Assembly (NCBI GenBank): GCA_049611805.1
Contig: JBMZAX010000007.1
Location: 32,352-96,351, forward strand
Direction: 5' to 3'
DNA: 64,000 bases
Source: UBA7378 sp049611805
GTDB lineage: Bacteria; Pseudomonadota; Alphaproteobacteria; RS24
Part shown: piece by piece, positions 23,350-32,448 of the stretch
Numbering within the stretch: position 1 is the first letter of the stretch
Layout: every line of letters starts with the position of its first letter
Translations under genes and position numbers: made by a program
Notes under the pieces: generated by a model
What the model was told of the DNA's origin: nothing
Databases searched by the model: none
The model's input: only the letters and a program-made list of their open reading frames with translations

Positions 23350-25185
23350 ATGGCAAAGTTTGTGCGCACCGCCTCCGGCGGTTTTTTGATGTTTGTTATC
23401 GCAATGTCAGGTGCAATGTCAGGTGCAGTGGCGGGCGAACCGGCCGACCGCGATGTCTATTTCGGTGAAACGCATCTGCACACTGTTTTGTCTTTCGACA
23501 GCTATGTATTTGGCAATCGCAATTCGCCCGACGATGCGTATCGTTACGCCCGCGGCGAGGCCATCCGCCATCCGGCGGGGTTTGAGATGAAAATTGACGA
23601 GCCGCTTGATTTTCAATCGGTGACCGATCACGCCATTTATCTGGGCATGTTGCCGGCCATGCACGAGCCGCGCCTTGAAGTGTCAAAGCATCCGATTTCG
23701 CTGGAAATCCGCAAGGCCAAAACGCCGCAGGAGCGTCTGTTGGCGTTTCAAAAATTATTTCCGCGCCTGAACAAACTCCCCGAAGGCGAGACGGATGATC
23801 TGGTCGATGAAAATGTGATGAAATCGGCATGGCAGGAAATTATTGCGGCGGCCAATAAATATTACGAGCCGGGCAGTTTCACCACGCTTATCGGTTATGA
23901 ATATACCTCCGGGCCGGAGCGTCAAAACCTGCACCGCAATGTGTTTTTCAGGGGCGATAAGGCATCGGTTCTGCCGTTCAGCCGCATTATGTCGCCCAAT
24001 CCGGAAGATCTGTGGGCGTGGATGGATGCATTGCGCGCCGAAGGCGTCGATACCATTGCCGTGCCGCATAACTCCAACGGTTCGAACGGGTTGATGTTTG
24101 ACACGGCGACCTTTTCCGGCGCGCCGCTTGACGCGGCCTATGCCGAAACACGCATGCGCAACGAGCCGATTGTGGAGGTGACGCAAGTTAAAGGCGACAG
24201 CGAAACGCATCCCGCGCTTTCGCCCAATGACGAATGGGCAAATTTTGAAATTATGCCGTTTCGCATTGGCGACTGGACGCCGAGCAAGGCCGACGGTTCT
24301 TACGTGCGGCAGGCATATTTGCGCGGGCTGGAACTGTCAAAGCAAGGCAAGGGCAATCCCTATCGCTTCGGTCTGATCGGTGCGTCCGACACGCATGTCG
24401 CGGCCGGGGCTTATGAAGAGAAAAACTACTGGTCGAAAGTCGGGCTGGTCGACTCGACGCCAGTTTTGCGCGGTTCAGTGCCGCTAAAAACCCCGCGCGC
24501 AGACGGCGGCAGATATAATGACAATAATTTCCAGACCTGGGGCGCTTCCGGCCTCGCCGCAGTATGGGCCGACAGCAATACGCGCGAGGGCATATTCGAT
24601 GCCATGCGACGCAAGGAAACTTATGCAACAACGGGCCCGCGTTTCAAATTGCGGTTTTTTGCGAGTGCTGATTTTGACCCCGCATTGCTTGAGGCCCCCA
24701 ATCTTGTCGCGCGCGCCTATTCCGACGGCGTGTCGATGGGAAGCGACTTGAAACTGCCGGCAAATAAATCGCCGGCTTTTATCGCCTGGGCTTTGCGCGA
24801 CCCGCGATCTTACGGCCTGCAGCGGTTGCAAATCATCAAGGGCTGGCTCGGCGATGACGGCGCAAAACGCGAAAAGGTTTTCGATATTGCCTGCGCCGGC
24901 GGAAAAAAACCGGATGAAAACCATCGCTGCCCCGATAATGGCGCATCGGTCGATTTGAAGACTTGCGAAACCAGCGCACGCCATGCGGCCGATGAATTGA
25001 AAACCGTTTGGCGGGATCCGGAATATAAGTCCGGCCAGCAGGCATTTTACTATATTCGTGTGCTGGAAAACCCAAGCTGCCGGTGGTCGAGCTGGGATGC
25101 GTTGCGCGTCGGTGTTGCGCCACGCCCCGATATTCCGGCAACCATTCAGGAGCGCGCCTATTCGTCGCCCATCTGGGTCAACTGA
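23350..25185 (+). CDS. Secreted DUF3604 family protein
   Basis: The 611-residue protein has a signal peptide (MAKFVRTASGGFLMFVIAMSG and on to AVAG) and the DUF3604 layout. YFGETHLHTVLSFD near residue 40 and SVTDHAIYLGML near residue 95 look like metal-ligand segments of the PHP type. VPHNSNGSNG and IGASDTHVAAGAYEE follow, then ETYATTGPRFKLRFF. The C-terminal part has WSSWDALRVG. DUF3604 proteins are widespread in marine bacteria as exported putative metallohydrolases without a proven substrate. It is followed closely by a tautomerase gene. Length is normal for the family. Confidence 0.85.
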   Translation: MAKFVRTASGGFLMFVIAMSGAMSGAVAGEPADRDVYFGETHLHTVLSFDSYVFGNRNSPDDAYRYARGEAIRHPAGFEMKIDEPLDFQSVTDHAIYLGMLPAMHEPRLEVSKHPISLEIRKAKTPQERLLAFQKLFPRLNKLPEGETDDLVDENVMKSAWQEIIAAANKYYEPGSFTTLIGYEYTSGPERQNLHRNVFFRGDKASVLPFSRIMSPNPEDLWAWMDALRAEGVDTIAVPHNSNGSNGLMFDTATFSGAPLDAAYAETRMRNEPIVEVTQVKGDSETHPALSPNDEWANFEIMPFRIGDWTPSKADGSYVRQAYLRGLELSKQGKGNPYRFGLIGASDTHVAAGAYEEKNYWSKVGLVDSTPVLRGSVPLKTPRADGGRYNDNNFQTWGASGLAAVWADSNTREGIFDAMRRKETYATTGPRFKLRFFASADFDPALLEAPNLVARAYSDGVSMGSDLKLPANKSPAFIAWALRDPRSYGLQRLQIIKGWLGDDGAKREKVFDIACAGGKKPDENHRCPDNGASVDLKTCETSARHAADELKTVWRDPEYKSGQQAFYYIRVLENPSCRWSSWDALRVGVAPRPDIPATIQERAYSSPIWVN

Positions 25186-25214
25186 CCCGCAAAAATCAAA
25201 ACAGGAGAGACGCC

Positions 25215-25418
25215 ATGCCAATGGTCAATGTGAAAATTACCCGCGAGGGGGCAACCGCCGAACAGAAGAAACAAGTGATTGCCGAAATGACGCAAGTGCT
25301 GGCGCGCGTGCTGGGCAAGAACCCCGCAACCACGATTGTGATTATTGAAGAGGTGGAAACCGAAAGCTGGGGTATTGCGGGCGAACCGGTTTCCGAACGG
25401 CGCAAGCGCGAAGCCTGA
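25215..25418 (+). CDS. 4-oxalocrotonate tautomerase family protein
   Basis: The 67-residue protein begins Met-Pro-Met-Val; removal of Met exposes the catalytic N-terminal Pro typical of this superfamily. The chain fits the beta-alpha-beta unit, with KITREGATAEQKKQVIAEMT and then a TTIVIIEEVETESWGIAGEP strand and loop. Relatives interconvert enol and keto forms of 2-hydroxymuconate-like acids as small oligomers. GGAGAG lies upstream of ATG 25215. It is 29 bases after the DUF3604 gene and 69 before the MAPEG gene, so one operon is possible. Substrate is unknown. Confidence 0.88.
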   Translation: MPMVNVKITREGATAEQKKQVIAEMTQVLARVLGKNPATTIVIIEEVETESWGIAGEPVSERRKREA

Positions 25419-25487
25419 ACTTGCGCGACAGGCACGCCGGAATCGCAATAGCGTAACGAACCTCAAAAGCAAAAAGGAGACTTTCTG

Positions 25488-25907
25488 ATGCTGGAAACCT
25501 ATACAACTTCGTTTATCGGGCTTTGGTTGGTGCTGACGACCATTACCTTGCAGGCTGTCATTGCCACGGGCGCCCATCGACGCCAGAGCAAAATGGTGCC
25601 CGGCATTGTCGACCCGGCTCTGAGCCATGAGAGTTTTGTATTTCGTTCAGACCGGACATTTCGAAATTCACTGGAAAATATTGCGCCGTTTTTCGGGCTG
25701 AGCGTGTTGGCGATGCTGGCCGGTTTCAGCCCCGACCGGCTTGCAATCATTGTCTGGGTATATGCCTTGGCGCGCCTGCTTCACATGATTTTGTATTACC
25801 GAATTAGAACGGAGAAAAACCCCAGCCCGCGCAGCTATTTCTACATGATTGCTCTGCTGGCAACATTTTATCTCATTGGAGATTTGGGACAGTTTCTGAT
25901 TATGTAA
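25488..25907 (+). CDS. MAPEG family membrane protein
   Basis: The 139-residue protein has four membrane helices and the MAPEG signature. FRSDRTFRNSLENIAPFFGLS (about residues 48-68) corresponds to the conserved E-R-x-x-x-N-x-x-E region, and YALARLLHMILYYRI is in the third helix. MAPEG proteins act on glutathione conjugates or lipids in the membrane. Bacterial members are mostly uncharacterised. AAGGAGA precedes the ATG. The MFS gene starts 22 bases later in the same direction. Confidence 0.85.
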   Translation: MLETYTTSFIGLWLVLTTITLQAVIATGAHRRQSKMVPGIVDPALSHESFVFRSDRTFRNSLENIAPFFGLSVLAMLAGFSPDRLAIIVWVYALARLLHMILYYRIRTEKNPSPRSYFYMIALLATFYLIGDLGQFLIM

Positions 25908-25929
25908 TCACGAACCCGAAGGTCGCGTT

Positions 25930-27159
25930 ATGACAAGTGAAAGCAGCGTACAACAATCAACGTCAGTAAACGAGTTTGCCCGCGGGTGGACCGTTTTGCT
26001 TGCCGCCTTTGTCGGCATTGGCGTGAGCCTTACTTCAATGGTGTATTATGCCACCGGCATATGGGTGCGCCCATGGCAGGATGAGTTTGGTTGGACCCGC
26101 GCCGAGATAGGCGCCCAGCAATCTATTTCCGTTTTGGTGTTGATGTTGTTGGCGACATTTGCTGGCCGGTTAATTGACCGATATGGCTTGAGGCGCGTTA
26201 CCACTATCTCTCTTTTTGGGTATGGTTTTTTGCTGCTTGGGTTCACCCAGATGACAGGTGATTTGTGGATGCTTTATGCCTTGTCAGCAGCCTATGCGGT
26301 GTTTGGCGTAGCTTCCACTGCATTGGCGTTTACGCGGGCGGTTAACGCCTTTTTCGTCAAATATCGCGGGCTGGCATTGGGCATAAGCCTTACCTCGGCC
26401 GGCTTTATGGCCTATCTGATGCCGCGTTTCATGACGCCTTTTGTGGCCGAAAATGGCTGGCGCGCCGGTTATGTCGTGATGTTTCTCATCGTTATGGCCT
26501 CGCTGCCAATCGTTTATCTGCTGATCCGTGATGCCCCTGACGATGACGGTTCGGATGATGCGGGCAGTGCGCAAATGCAAGCAGGGCTTACCCTCGGTGA
26601 CGCCTTGCGCACGGTTTTATTTTGGAAAATTGCGGGCATTTTCTTTTTGGTCGCGGTAGCTGTGTTGGGTCTGGTGCCAGCCTTCATTCCCCTGTTGCAG
26701 GATGCAGGTATGACCGCAACACAAGCCGGCGGCTTGGCGGCTATTCTGGGCGTGTCGGTCATGGTCGGGCGCTTGCTTGTCGGGTTTCTGATTGACCGGA
26801 TTTTCGCGCCCTATCTCACAAGCTTCGTTTTTGCTCTGGTGGGGCTGGGGTGTTTGGCATTGGCGCTGGGCGGGGTGGATTATGCGGTGGCCGCTGCCAT
26901 TGCGCTGGGCTTTGCGGTTGGTGCGGAGGTTGACCTCATCGGCTATTACACTGCGCGATATTTCGGCCTTGCCCATTATGGCGCGATTTACGGGCTGCAA
27001 TATTCGATTTTCATTTTGGGCGCAGGGGTCAGCCCGATTTTGATTGGGCATATGTGGGACGTCACCGGCAATTATGATTTTGCCCTGATGCTGGCCGCCG
27101 CCCTCATGTTGCCGGTTATGGTGATATCTCTCACCCTGCCCAAATTCACATATAAATAG
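25930..27159 (+). CDS. Major facilitator superfamily transporter
   Basis: The 409-residue protein has about twelve membrane segments in two halves. The MFS loop between helices 2 and 3 reads GRLIDRYGLRRVTT, and the matching C-terminal loop reads VGFLIDRIFAPYL. Starting with WTVLLAAFVGIGVSLTSM, it resembles monocarboxylate/oxalate-type carriers that take up organic acids. No substrate can be assigned. It is downstream of the MAPEG gene and upstream of the GT10 gene with short gaps, all in the same direction. Confidence 0.86.
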   Translation: MTSESSVQQSTSVNEFARGWTVLLAAFVGIGVSLTSMVYYATGIWVRPWQDEFGWTRAEIGAQQSISVLVLMLLATFAGRLIDRYGLRRVTTISLFGYGFLLLGFTQMTGDLWMLYALSAAYAVFGVASTALAFTRAVNAFFVKYRGLALGISLTSAGFMAYLMPRFMTPFVAENGWRAGYVVMFLIVMASLPIVYLLIRDAPDDDGSDDAGSAQMQAGLTLGDALRTVLFWKIAGIFFLVAVAVLGLVPAFIPLLQDAGMTATQAGGLAAILGVSVMVGRLLVGFLIDRIFAPYLTSFVFALVGLGCLALALGGVDYAVAAAIALGFAVGAEVDLIGYYTARYFGLAHYGAIYGLQYSIFILGAGVSPILIGHMWDVTGNYDFALMLAAALMLPVMVISLTLPKFTYK

Positions 27160-27170
27160 GGCGCGCGCTC

Positions 27171-28211
27171 GTGACACATAAAATAAAAATAAAAATCATG
27201 TCGAAAAACCCGATGCAGGTTTTTCAGTTTACGGAGCTTCCGCAAATCTATCCGCAAGTCGAATTTGTGCTGGATCCGGCGGCGGAAGATTTCGACTGGC
27301 TGGTTGTTTACGACGATCTGCCGAAAACCGGCAATGAACGCCTGCCGCTGCGCACCGAAGATGTGGCCTGTGGCAAGGCGCGCACGGCGCTCATTACTTA
27401 TGAGCCGTCTTCCATCAAATATTTCGGGCGCGATTATACCGACCAGTTCGGGCTGATTCTGACCAGCCATGACGCCGCCGCACTGCCGCACCCCAACCGC
27501 CGCGACATGCCACCCGTCGGCATGTGGTTTTATGGCGGCTCGGAGCAGGTGAACGCCCGGCCGCAAGTGCCGGAAAAACCCGACCTCTTGTCGGTGTTCG
27601 CCTCAAAAAAGCGGCAAAAGCACAGCCTGCATTTGCGCCGGTTCGAATTTTTGAACGAAGCGATAGCCGAGCTGGGCGATTTGATTTCGGTCTATGGTAA
27701 TGGCTTTCATTATGTCGAGCATAAGGCCGAGGCGCTCGACAGCTTCAAATATCACCTTGCGGTGGAAAACCATATTGGCCCGCATCACTGGACGGAGAAG
27801 CTCTCCGATGCGTTTCTCGGTTACAGCCTGCCGTTTTATGTCGGCTGTCCGAATGCGGCGGAATATTTTCCCGAAGAGGCTTTTATTCCGATCGACATAC
27901 GCGACACAAAAAAAGCATGCGATACCATTCGCGCGGCGATTGCCGATAATGCTTTTGAAAAGCGATTGCCCGCCATCATCGAGGCGCGTCGCCGCGTCAT
28001 TGAAGACTATAATCTGGGCAATATGGTCGCCAAACACATCATTGAGGCAGATGAAAAACTGGGTGCGGTGCCGCGCATGCCGACACGCATTAAAAGCCGT
28101 CATACGCTCATGCGGTCGGGCCTGCTTGTTTTTCTGCGTTATGCTTTGGGCAAAATACGCGCGCGGGCTCATAATAGGCGCTATTGGAAAAACTATCTTA
28201 CGCGCCGTTGA
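27171..28211 (+). CDS. Family GT10 glycosyltransferase (alpha-1,3-fucosyltransferase-like)
   Basis: The 346-residue protein carries the GT10 C-terminal domain. After SVFASKKRQK and GLISVYGNG-like segments comes FKYHLAVENHIGPHHWTEKL (about residues 187-206), followed by SDAFLGYSLPFYVGCPNAAEYFPEEAFI, the GDP-sugar site of fucosyltransferases. Such enzymes transfer fucose or a related sugar from a GDP donor to surface glycans. The N-terminal part is less conserved. The start may be GTG 27171 or ATG 27198. It converges with an LpxL-like acyltransferase gene, which hints at work on the cell envelope. No sugar-nucleotide genes are nearby. Confidence 0.82.
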   Translation: MTHKIKIKIMSKNPMQVFQFTELPQIYPQVEFVLDPAAEDFDWLVVYDDLPKTGNERLPLRTEDVACGKARTALITYEPSSIKYFGRDYTDQFGLILTSHDAAALPHPNRRDMPPVGMWFYGGSEQVNARPQVPEKPDLLSVFASKKRQKHSLHLRRFEFLNEAIAELGDLISVYGNGFHYVEHKAEALDSFKYHLAVENHIGPHHWTEKLSDAFLGYSLPFYVGCPNAAEYFPEEAFIPIDIRDTKKACDTIRAAIADNAFEKRLPAIIEARRRVIEDYNLGNMVAKHIIEADEKLGAVPRMPTRIKSRHTLMRSGLLVFLRYALGKIRARAHNRRYWKNYLTRR

Positions 28212-28214
28212 GAA

Positions 28215-29093
28215 TTATTGACGCCAACGGTCATGCACCCAGAACCATTCGGCCGGCCGGTCGGAAATCCAGGCTTCGAAACGGGCGTAAATATGCGCCA
28301 TGGCACGGTCGGTATCGCCCTGGCGGTCGTCGCTTTGCCTGACTTTGAAGGGGGCCTCGACATGCACATCGAAATAGGCCGTGTCTGGCATGTCGGCGCG
28401 TCGGCACACGCGCACGGGCAGCACCATTAAATCGAACCTGTGTGCCAGCTTGACAGCCGCCGAAGGCGCGCGGGTGGGGCGTGCGAAAAATGTGATCGGG
28501 TCGCCCGTATTCAGGCGCTGGTCGATAAGCGCACCCAGCGACACACCGTTTTTCAGCAGCCGGATCATTTGCTTTGAGCCTTCGGCACCTTTGGGAATTT
28601 GATGCGGCATATATCCGGCGCGCTGGTCGACAATCCATTTATCCATAATGGGGTTATTGGATGCGCGGTAAATGGCACCGGCCTCAAAGCCCATTTGTTC
28701 CAGCAACACCATGTTGATTTCCCAATTGCCGGTATGGGCCGAAACCAGCACGAAAGGCTTGCCGCTTTCTTTGAGGGCCTGCAAATGCGCATTGCCATGC
28801 ACACGCAAACGTTGTTCGGCCTGCGCCGCAATGCGCTTCATATGCGCCATTTCTGCCAGAACATGCCCGATATTGTGCCACATATCGCGCAGCGCGATTT
28901 TGCGTTGATGCGCCGTCATATCGGGCAGGGCGACGGCCATATTGGTATCTGCCAGCTTGTGCTCGCGCGTGAAGCGGCCAAATGCATGCACCGCGATCCC
29001 GGCGAGTTTTGCGCCAAGGGACAGCCCAAGTCTTTTGAAAATCCAGATAAGCGACAGCGCCAGCGCCGCCTGTATATAATTTCTATACGACAC
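28215..29093 (-). CDS. LpxL/HtrB-like lysophospholipid acyltransferase
   Basis: The 292-residue protein fits the lipid A late acyltransferase family. An N-terminal hydrophobic segment is followed by SAHTGNWEINMVLLEQMGFE (about residues 118-137), matching the HxxxxE/D active-site motif. YRASNNPIMDKWI and GVSLGALIDQRLNTGDPI correspond to the later conserved blocks. It should transfer a fatty acyl chain to lipid A or a related lipid at the inner membrane. It is convergent with the GT10 gene, three bases apart. Acceptor identity is not certain; ornithine-lipid or other acyltransferases are related. Confidence 0.82.
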   Translation of the reverse strand: MSYRNYIQAALALSLIWIFKRLGLSLGAKLAGIAVHAFGRFTREHKLADTNMAVALPDMTAHQRKIALRDMWHNIGHVLAEMAHMKRIAAQAEQRLRVHGNAHLQALKESGKPFVLVSAHTGNWEINMVLLEQMGFEAGAIYRASNNPIMDKWIVDQRAGYMPHQIPKGAEGSKQMIRLLKNGVSLGALIDQRLNTGDPITFFARPTRAPSAAVKLAHRFDLMVLPVRVCRRADMPDTAYFDVHVEAPFKVRQSDDRQGDTDRAMAHIYARFEAWISDRPAEWFWVHDRWRQ

Positions 29094-29186
29094 GCAGCGT
29101 AATTAATCAGACAATAATGGCGAACTCAACTGTTTACCTTGCAGCAGAGTCTTGGCTAGAATTTGGGACAGATCAGGGAGGTGATC

Positions 29187-30116
29187 ATGCGTTTGTTATT
29201 CAGAATTTGTTTGCCCATGCTTATGGCCGCTTCGCCGGTGCTGGCCGATGACTGGTTCGTCTCGAAATTCGGCAAGGACGACACGTTGGGGGCGATAAAC
29301 CATATTGATGCCGCCAAAACCAAAAACGCCGCAGCGCTGGTCAAACAGGGCAAAACCATCTCGCTGGGCATGGTGACGGCACCCGACACGCCGGCCTATG
29401 GCCCGCGCAAATTTCAGATGATTGTGCATCAGCTCAATGACGGTTCCGGCGTGACGATGGGGGTCGGCAACACGGTCGGCAATGACGACACGGTGATTAC
29501 CTCTATCGGCATTGGGTCGCAATTGGACGGGCTGGGCCATATCGGTCGCAACCATGTTTATTACAATAATCGCAAATCCGCCGATGTGGTGGCGCCCGAC
29601 GGCCTTTTGTCTCTCGGCACGCATGCGCTGCCCGGCATTGTGACACGCGGCATTGTGCTGAATATGACCAAGATACACGGCCAAAACCCGATACCGGTGG
29701 GCACGCCCTACACCGAAGCCGACATTAAGCGCGCGGCGGCCAATCAAGGCATTGAAATCGCCGCCGGTGACGTGGTGCTTTTGCATTCGGGCTTTTTGAA
29801 AGCTCATGAAGGTAAAGCGCAATTGCCGCCGGGCCTGCCCGGTCTGGGCGTCAGCGGGGCGCATTATCTTGCCAAGCAGGGCGTTGCGGCCGTGGGTGCC
29901 GACACTTGGGCTCTGGAAGTTCTGCCCAGCGAAGACCCGACGGATGCGTTTCCGGTTCACCGCATTCTGCTTGCCAAATACGGCGTCTACATTCTGGAGA
30001 ACATGACAACGCATAAGCTGGTGGATGCCGGTGTTGACGAGTTTATGTTCACGCTGGGCGTGCCGCGTCTGAAGGGGGCGGTGCAGGCGATTATTAATCC
30101 GCTGGCAATTTACTAG
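29187..30116 (+). CDS. Exported cyclase family protein (kynurenine-formamidase fold)
   Basis: The 309-residue protein has a signal peptide (MRLLFRICLPMLMAASPVLA) and the cyclase-family fold. The usual HxGTHxDxPxH motif is replaced by GIGSQLDGLGHIG (about residues 106-118), a variant with Gln for the first His. Later VVLLHSGFL and GADTWALE follow. Known relatives hydrolyse kynurenine or isatin amides using zinc or manganese. The periplasmic variant's substrate is unknown. ATG 29187 is preferred because GGGAGG lies upstream. No partner gene is evident; the NDUFS4-like gene follows 70 bases on. Confidence 0.8.
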   Translation: MRLLFRICLPMLMAASPVLADDWFVSKFGKDDTLGAINHIDAAKTKNAAALVKQGKTISLGMVTAPDTPAYGPRKFQMIVHQLNDGSGVTMGVGNTVGNDDTVITSIGIGSQLDGLGHIGRNHVYYNNRKSADVVAPDGLLSLGTHALPGIVTRGIVLNMTKIHGQNPIPVGTPYTEADIKRAAANQGIEIAAGDVVLLHSGFLKAHEGKAQLPPGLPGLGVSGAHYLAKQGVAAVGADTWALEVLPSEDPTDAFPVHRILLAKYGVYILENMTTHKLVDAGVDEFMFTLGVPRLKGAVQAIINPLAIY

Positions 30117-30186
30117 CGGGTTGCATTCGGGTGGAAATTTGGCGATACAAAACCGTCGAATTTCCATCTGATCCATTGAGGGCACT

Positions 30187-30492
30187 ATGAGCGCGCGCAT
30201 TTATCAACCGGCAAAAACCGCCATGTCATCGGGCACCGCCAAAACCAAGGAATGGGTGCTGGAATTCGTGCCGGAAAAACCTTCCGTCAAAGACCCGTTC
30301 ACCGGATGGAATGGCGCCAGCGAAACGCGCTCGCAAATCAGGCTGAAATTTCCGACGCTCGAAGAGGCGCAAAACTACGCCACCGCCCACGGCCTGGCCG
30401 CACGTGTTGACCGCCCGCGCACACGCAAACCGGCACAAAAGTCCTATGCCGATAATTTCCGGCACGACCGCGTGTCTCCCTGGTCGCATTAA
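30187..30492 (+). CDS. NADH dehydrogenase accessory subunit, NDUFS4-like
   Basis: The 101-residue protein matches the ETC complex I subunit family (NDUFS4, 18 kDa). MSARIYQPAKTAMSSGTAKT opens it, WVLEFVPEK and DPFTGWNGASETRSQIRLKF follow, and SYADNFRHDRVSPWSH ends it. Alphaproteobacterial and mitochondrial complex I contain this peripheral-arm assembly subunit. Its presence supports the alphaproteobacterial assignment. It stands apart from the nuo operon, as is common in this class. Length is normal for bacterial members. Confidence 0.92.
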   Translation: MSARIYQPAKTAMSSGTAKTKEWVLEFVPEKPSVKDPFTGWNGASETRSQIRLKFPTLEEAQNYATAHGLAARVDRPRTRKPAQKSYADNFRHDRVSPWSH

Positions 30493-30573
30493 CGCTGCCA
30501 CAAGCGGGCATTTTCGGCTTTTGGTAACCCGCGCGCATTTTGCTAAGCTTTTCGCAAATCAGGAGGGAGCCCA

Positions 30574-31485
30574 ATGTCAGTAAAACCAATGCGCCTGCGC
30601 CGTTCACAATTAGCCGTGCCGGGCGTCAGCGAAAAAATGCTGACCAAAGCCGCCGCATCTGCCGCCGACCATGTATTTTGCGATCTGGAAGACGCGGTCG
30701 CACCCTCGGCCAAGGCCGGTGCCCGTGACACGATTGCCGATGCGCTGAACAATCTCGACTGGGGCAACACTGTGCGCTGCGTGCGCGTCAATGATGTCGG
30801 CACCGAATGGTGCTACGAAGACATCATCACCATTGTTGAAAAAGCCGGCAAAAACCTTGATACGATTATGCTGCCCAAGCCGTTAAATGCGGGCGATGTG
30901 CAATTTGCCGACAAATTGCTGAACCAGCTTGAAATGAAGCTGGGGCTGGAGCGCAAAATCGGCCTCGAAGTGCTGATTGAAGAAGTTGAGGCAATGCAAA
31001 ATGTCGTTGAGATTGCCAATAGCTGCGCGCGGCTGGAATGCATGATTTTCGGCATGGGCGACTATGCGGCCAGCCAGGGGCTTGTTGTCAAAAATATCGG
31101 CAATACGGATGGCTATCCGGGCGATATTTTCCACTATCCGCGATATCACATGACCATTGCGGCACGCGCCGCCGGGCTTGATGCCGTCGACGGCCCGTTT
31201 GTTGATTTTAAAAATGACGAAGCCTATCGGGTCGAGTGCCAGCGCGCGCTTATGCTTGGCATGGTCGGGAAATGGGCCATCCATCCCAGCCAAATTGAAC
31301 CGGCACTGGAAATATTCTCGCCGACACAGAGCGATGTCGATTTCGCACGCGAGGTTATTGCGGTTTACGAAAAAGCGGCAGCCGAAGGTCTGGGGTCGGT
31401 CGGCCATAAAGGGGTGATGGTGGATGCCGCATCTGCCCGCCTGTTTCAAAACACGGTCGATCGCGCCGATCTTATCGGCATGTAA
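30574..31485 (+). CDS. CitE-like HpcH/HpaI-family lyase (malyl-CoA lyase-like)
   Basis: The 303-residue protein belongs to the CitE branch of the HpcH/HpaI TIM barrels. RRSQLAVPGVSEKMLTKA starts it, and CDLEDAVAPSAK has the metal-binding Glu/Asp region. LEVLIEEVEAMQNV and MIFGMGDYAASQG lie in the centre, with WAIHPSQIEPA near the C-terminus. Relatives cleave L-malyl-CoA or beta-methylmalyl-CoA, with Mg2+. Its length and KMLTKA motif resemble the Rhodobacter malyl-CoA lyase type more than CitE proper. GGAGGGAG precedes the ATG. The next gene, an enoyl-CoA hydratase, begins 135 bases later. Confidence 0.85.
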   Translation: MSVKPMRLRRSQLAVPGVSEKMLTKAAASAADHVFCDLEDAVAPSAKAGARDTIADALNNLDWGNTVRCVRVNDVGTEWCYEDIITIVEKAGKNLDTIMLPKPLNAGDVQFADKLLNQLEMKLGLERKIGLEVLIEEVEAMQNVVEIANSCARLECMIFGMGDYAASQGLVVKNIGNTDGYPGDIFHYPRYHMTIAARAAGLDAVDGPFVDFKNDEAYRVECQRALMLGMVGKWAIHPSQIEPALEIFSPTQSDVDFAREVIAVYEKAAAEGLGSVGHKGVMVDAASARLFQNTVDRADLIGM

Positions 31486-31620
31486 GGCCATGCGCGAGTG
31501 CGTTTTTTGAAGCCTGACGCCTAATAATCCCCATTCGACGCCTTCGCGCAATTTATTCATTAGCCTTCGCGCCAAAGATTGCTAGCATCAAAAAAGCAAA
31601 CTTAGGGAGGCGAGCTGCAA

Positions 31621-32424
31621 ATGGCTGATGTTAAATCAGAGATTAGGGGAAGCGCGGGGATTATCTTTTTTGCCAATCCGGATGGCGGTTTCCTGACGTC
31701 GGAAATGGTCGATATGGCCATTGAGAAATTTGATGCGTTGCGTGCGGATGAAAACATCCGCAGCATTATTTTTACCGGTGCTTTGGACGAGATATTTATT
31801 CGACATTTCAGTGTTGAGGAGATTATCGCCATGGCATCGGCCTTGCGGGAAAACAATAAAGCCGGGGTGACGCCGGAGCGTTTTGCGCTTTCGCCGCTCA
31901 GGGCTTTTTGGGAGAAGGTTGATAATTGCCCCAAGCCCACCATTGCCGCGATTAACGGTGTGTGTGGCGGCGGCGGGTGCGAACTGGCTCTGGCCTGCGA
32001 CATACGCTTGGCGGCCAAGGGCAGCTATACAATTGGTCAGATGGAAATTCTTGTCGGCATTTTGCCCGGCGCCGGCGGCACTGTGCGGCTGTCGCGTTTG
32101 GTGGGGCCGGGCAAGGCGATGGAATATATTTTGCGCGGCAAAACTTTCTATCCCGATGAGGCGCTTGAAATTGGCTTGGTCAATCAAGTGGTCGAGGGCG
32201 ATGTGCTTGAGGCGGCGCTTGTTATGGCCGGTGAGTTTGACGACAAGCCGCCACGCGCTCTGGCGGCCATCAAACAGGCCGTCAAAGCCAGCTGGGGCAA
32301 AACGACTTTGGACGGTGTGCTGGAAGAGGGCGATTTATTCGCCGATTTGATTGCCACTGACGACCAAGCGGTGAAAATGATGGAAGACTATGTGACCAAC
32401 GGGCATGTCTTCAAAAAGATTTAG
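31621..32424 (+). CDS. Enoyl-CoA hydratase/isomerase family protein
   Basis: The 267-residue crotonase-fold protein has NPDGGFLTSEMV at the start and NIRSIIFTGALDEIF in the first oxyanion region. AAINGVCGGGGCELALACDIRLA is the second. MEILVGILPGAGGTVRLSRLVG keeps a catalytic Glu. It probably hydrates an enoyl-CoA. The first region lacks the usual AFxAGADI pattern and reads IFIRHFSVEEI, so a different specificity is possible. GGGAGG lies upstream. The HDAC-like gene follows 24 bases later. Confidence 0.85.
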   Translation: MADVKSEIRGSAGIIFFANPDGGFLTSEMVDMAIEKFDALRADENIRSIIFTGALDEIFIRHFSVEEIIAMASALRENNKAGVTPERFALSPLRAFWEKVDNCPKPTIAAINGVCGGGGCELALACDIRLAAKGSYTIGQMEILVGILPGAGGTVRLSRLVGPGKAMEYILRGKTFYPDEALEIGLVNQVVEGDVLEAALVMAGEFDDKPPRALAAIKQAVKASWGKTTLDGVLEEGDLFADLIATDDQAVKMMEDYVTNGHVFKKI

Positions 32425-32448
32425 GGTTTTTCCGGGGGGAGTAAGTTC

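Noticed and set aside
29196..30200. Minus-strand frame of 334 codons
   Set aside because: It is antisense to the cyclase-family gene and has no recognisable domain.
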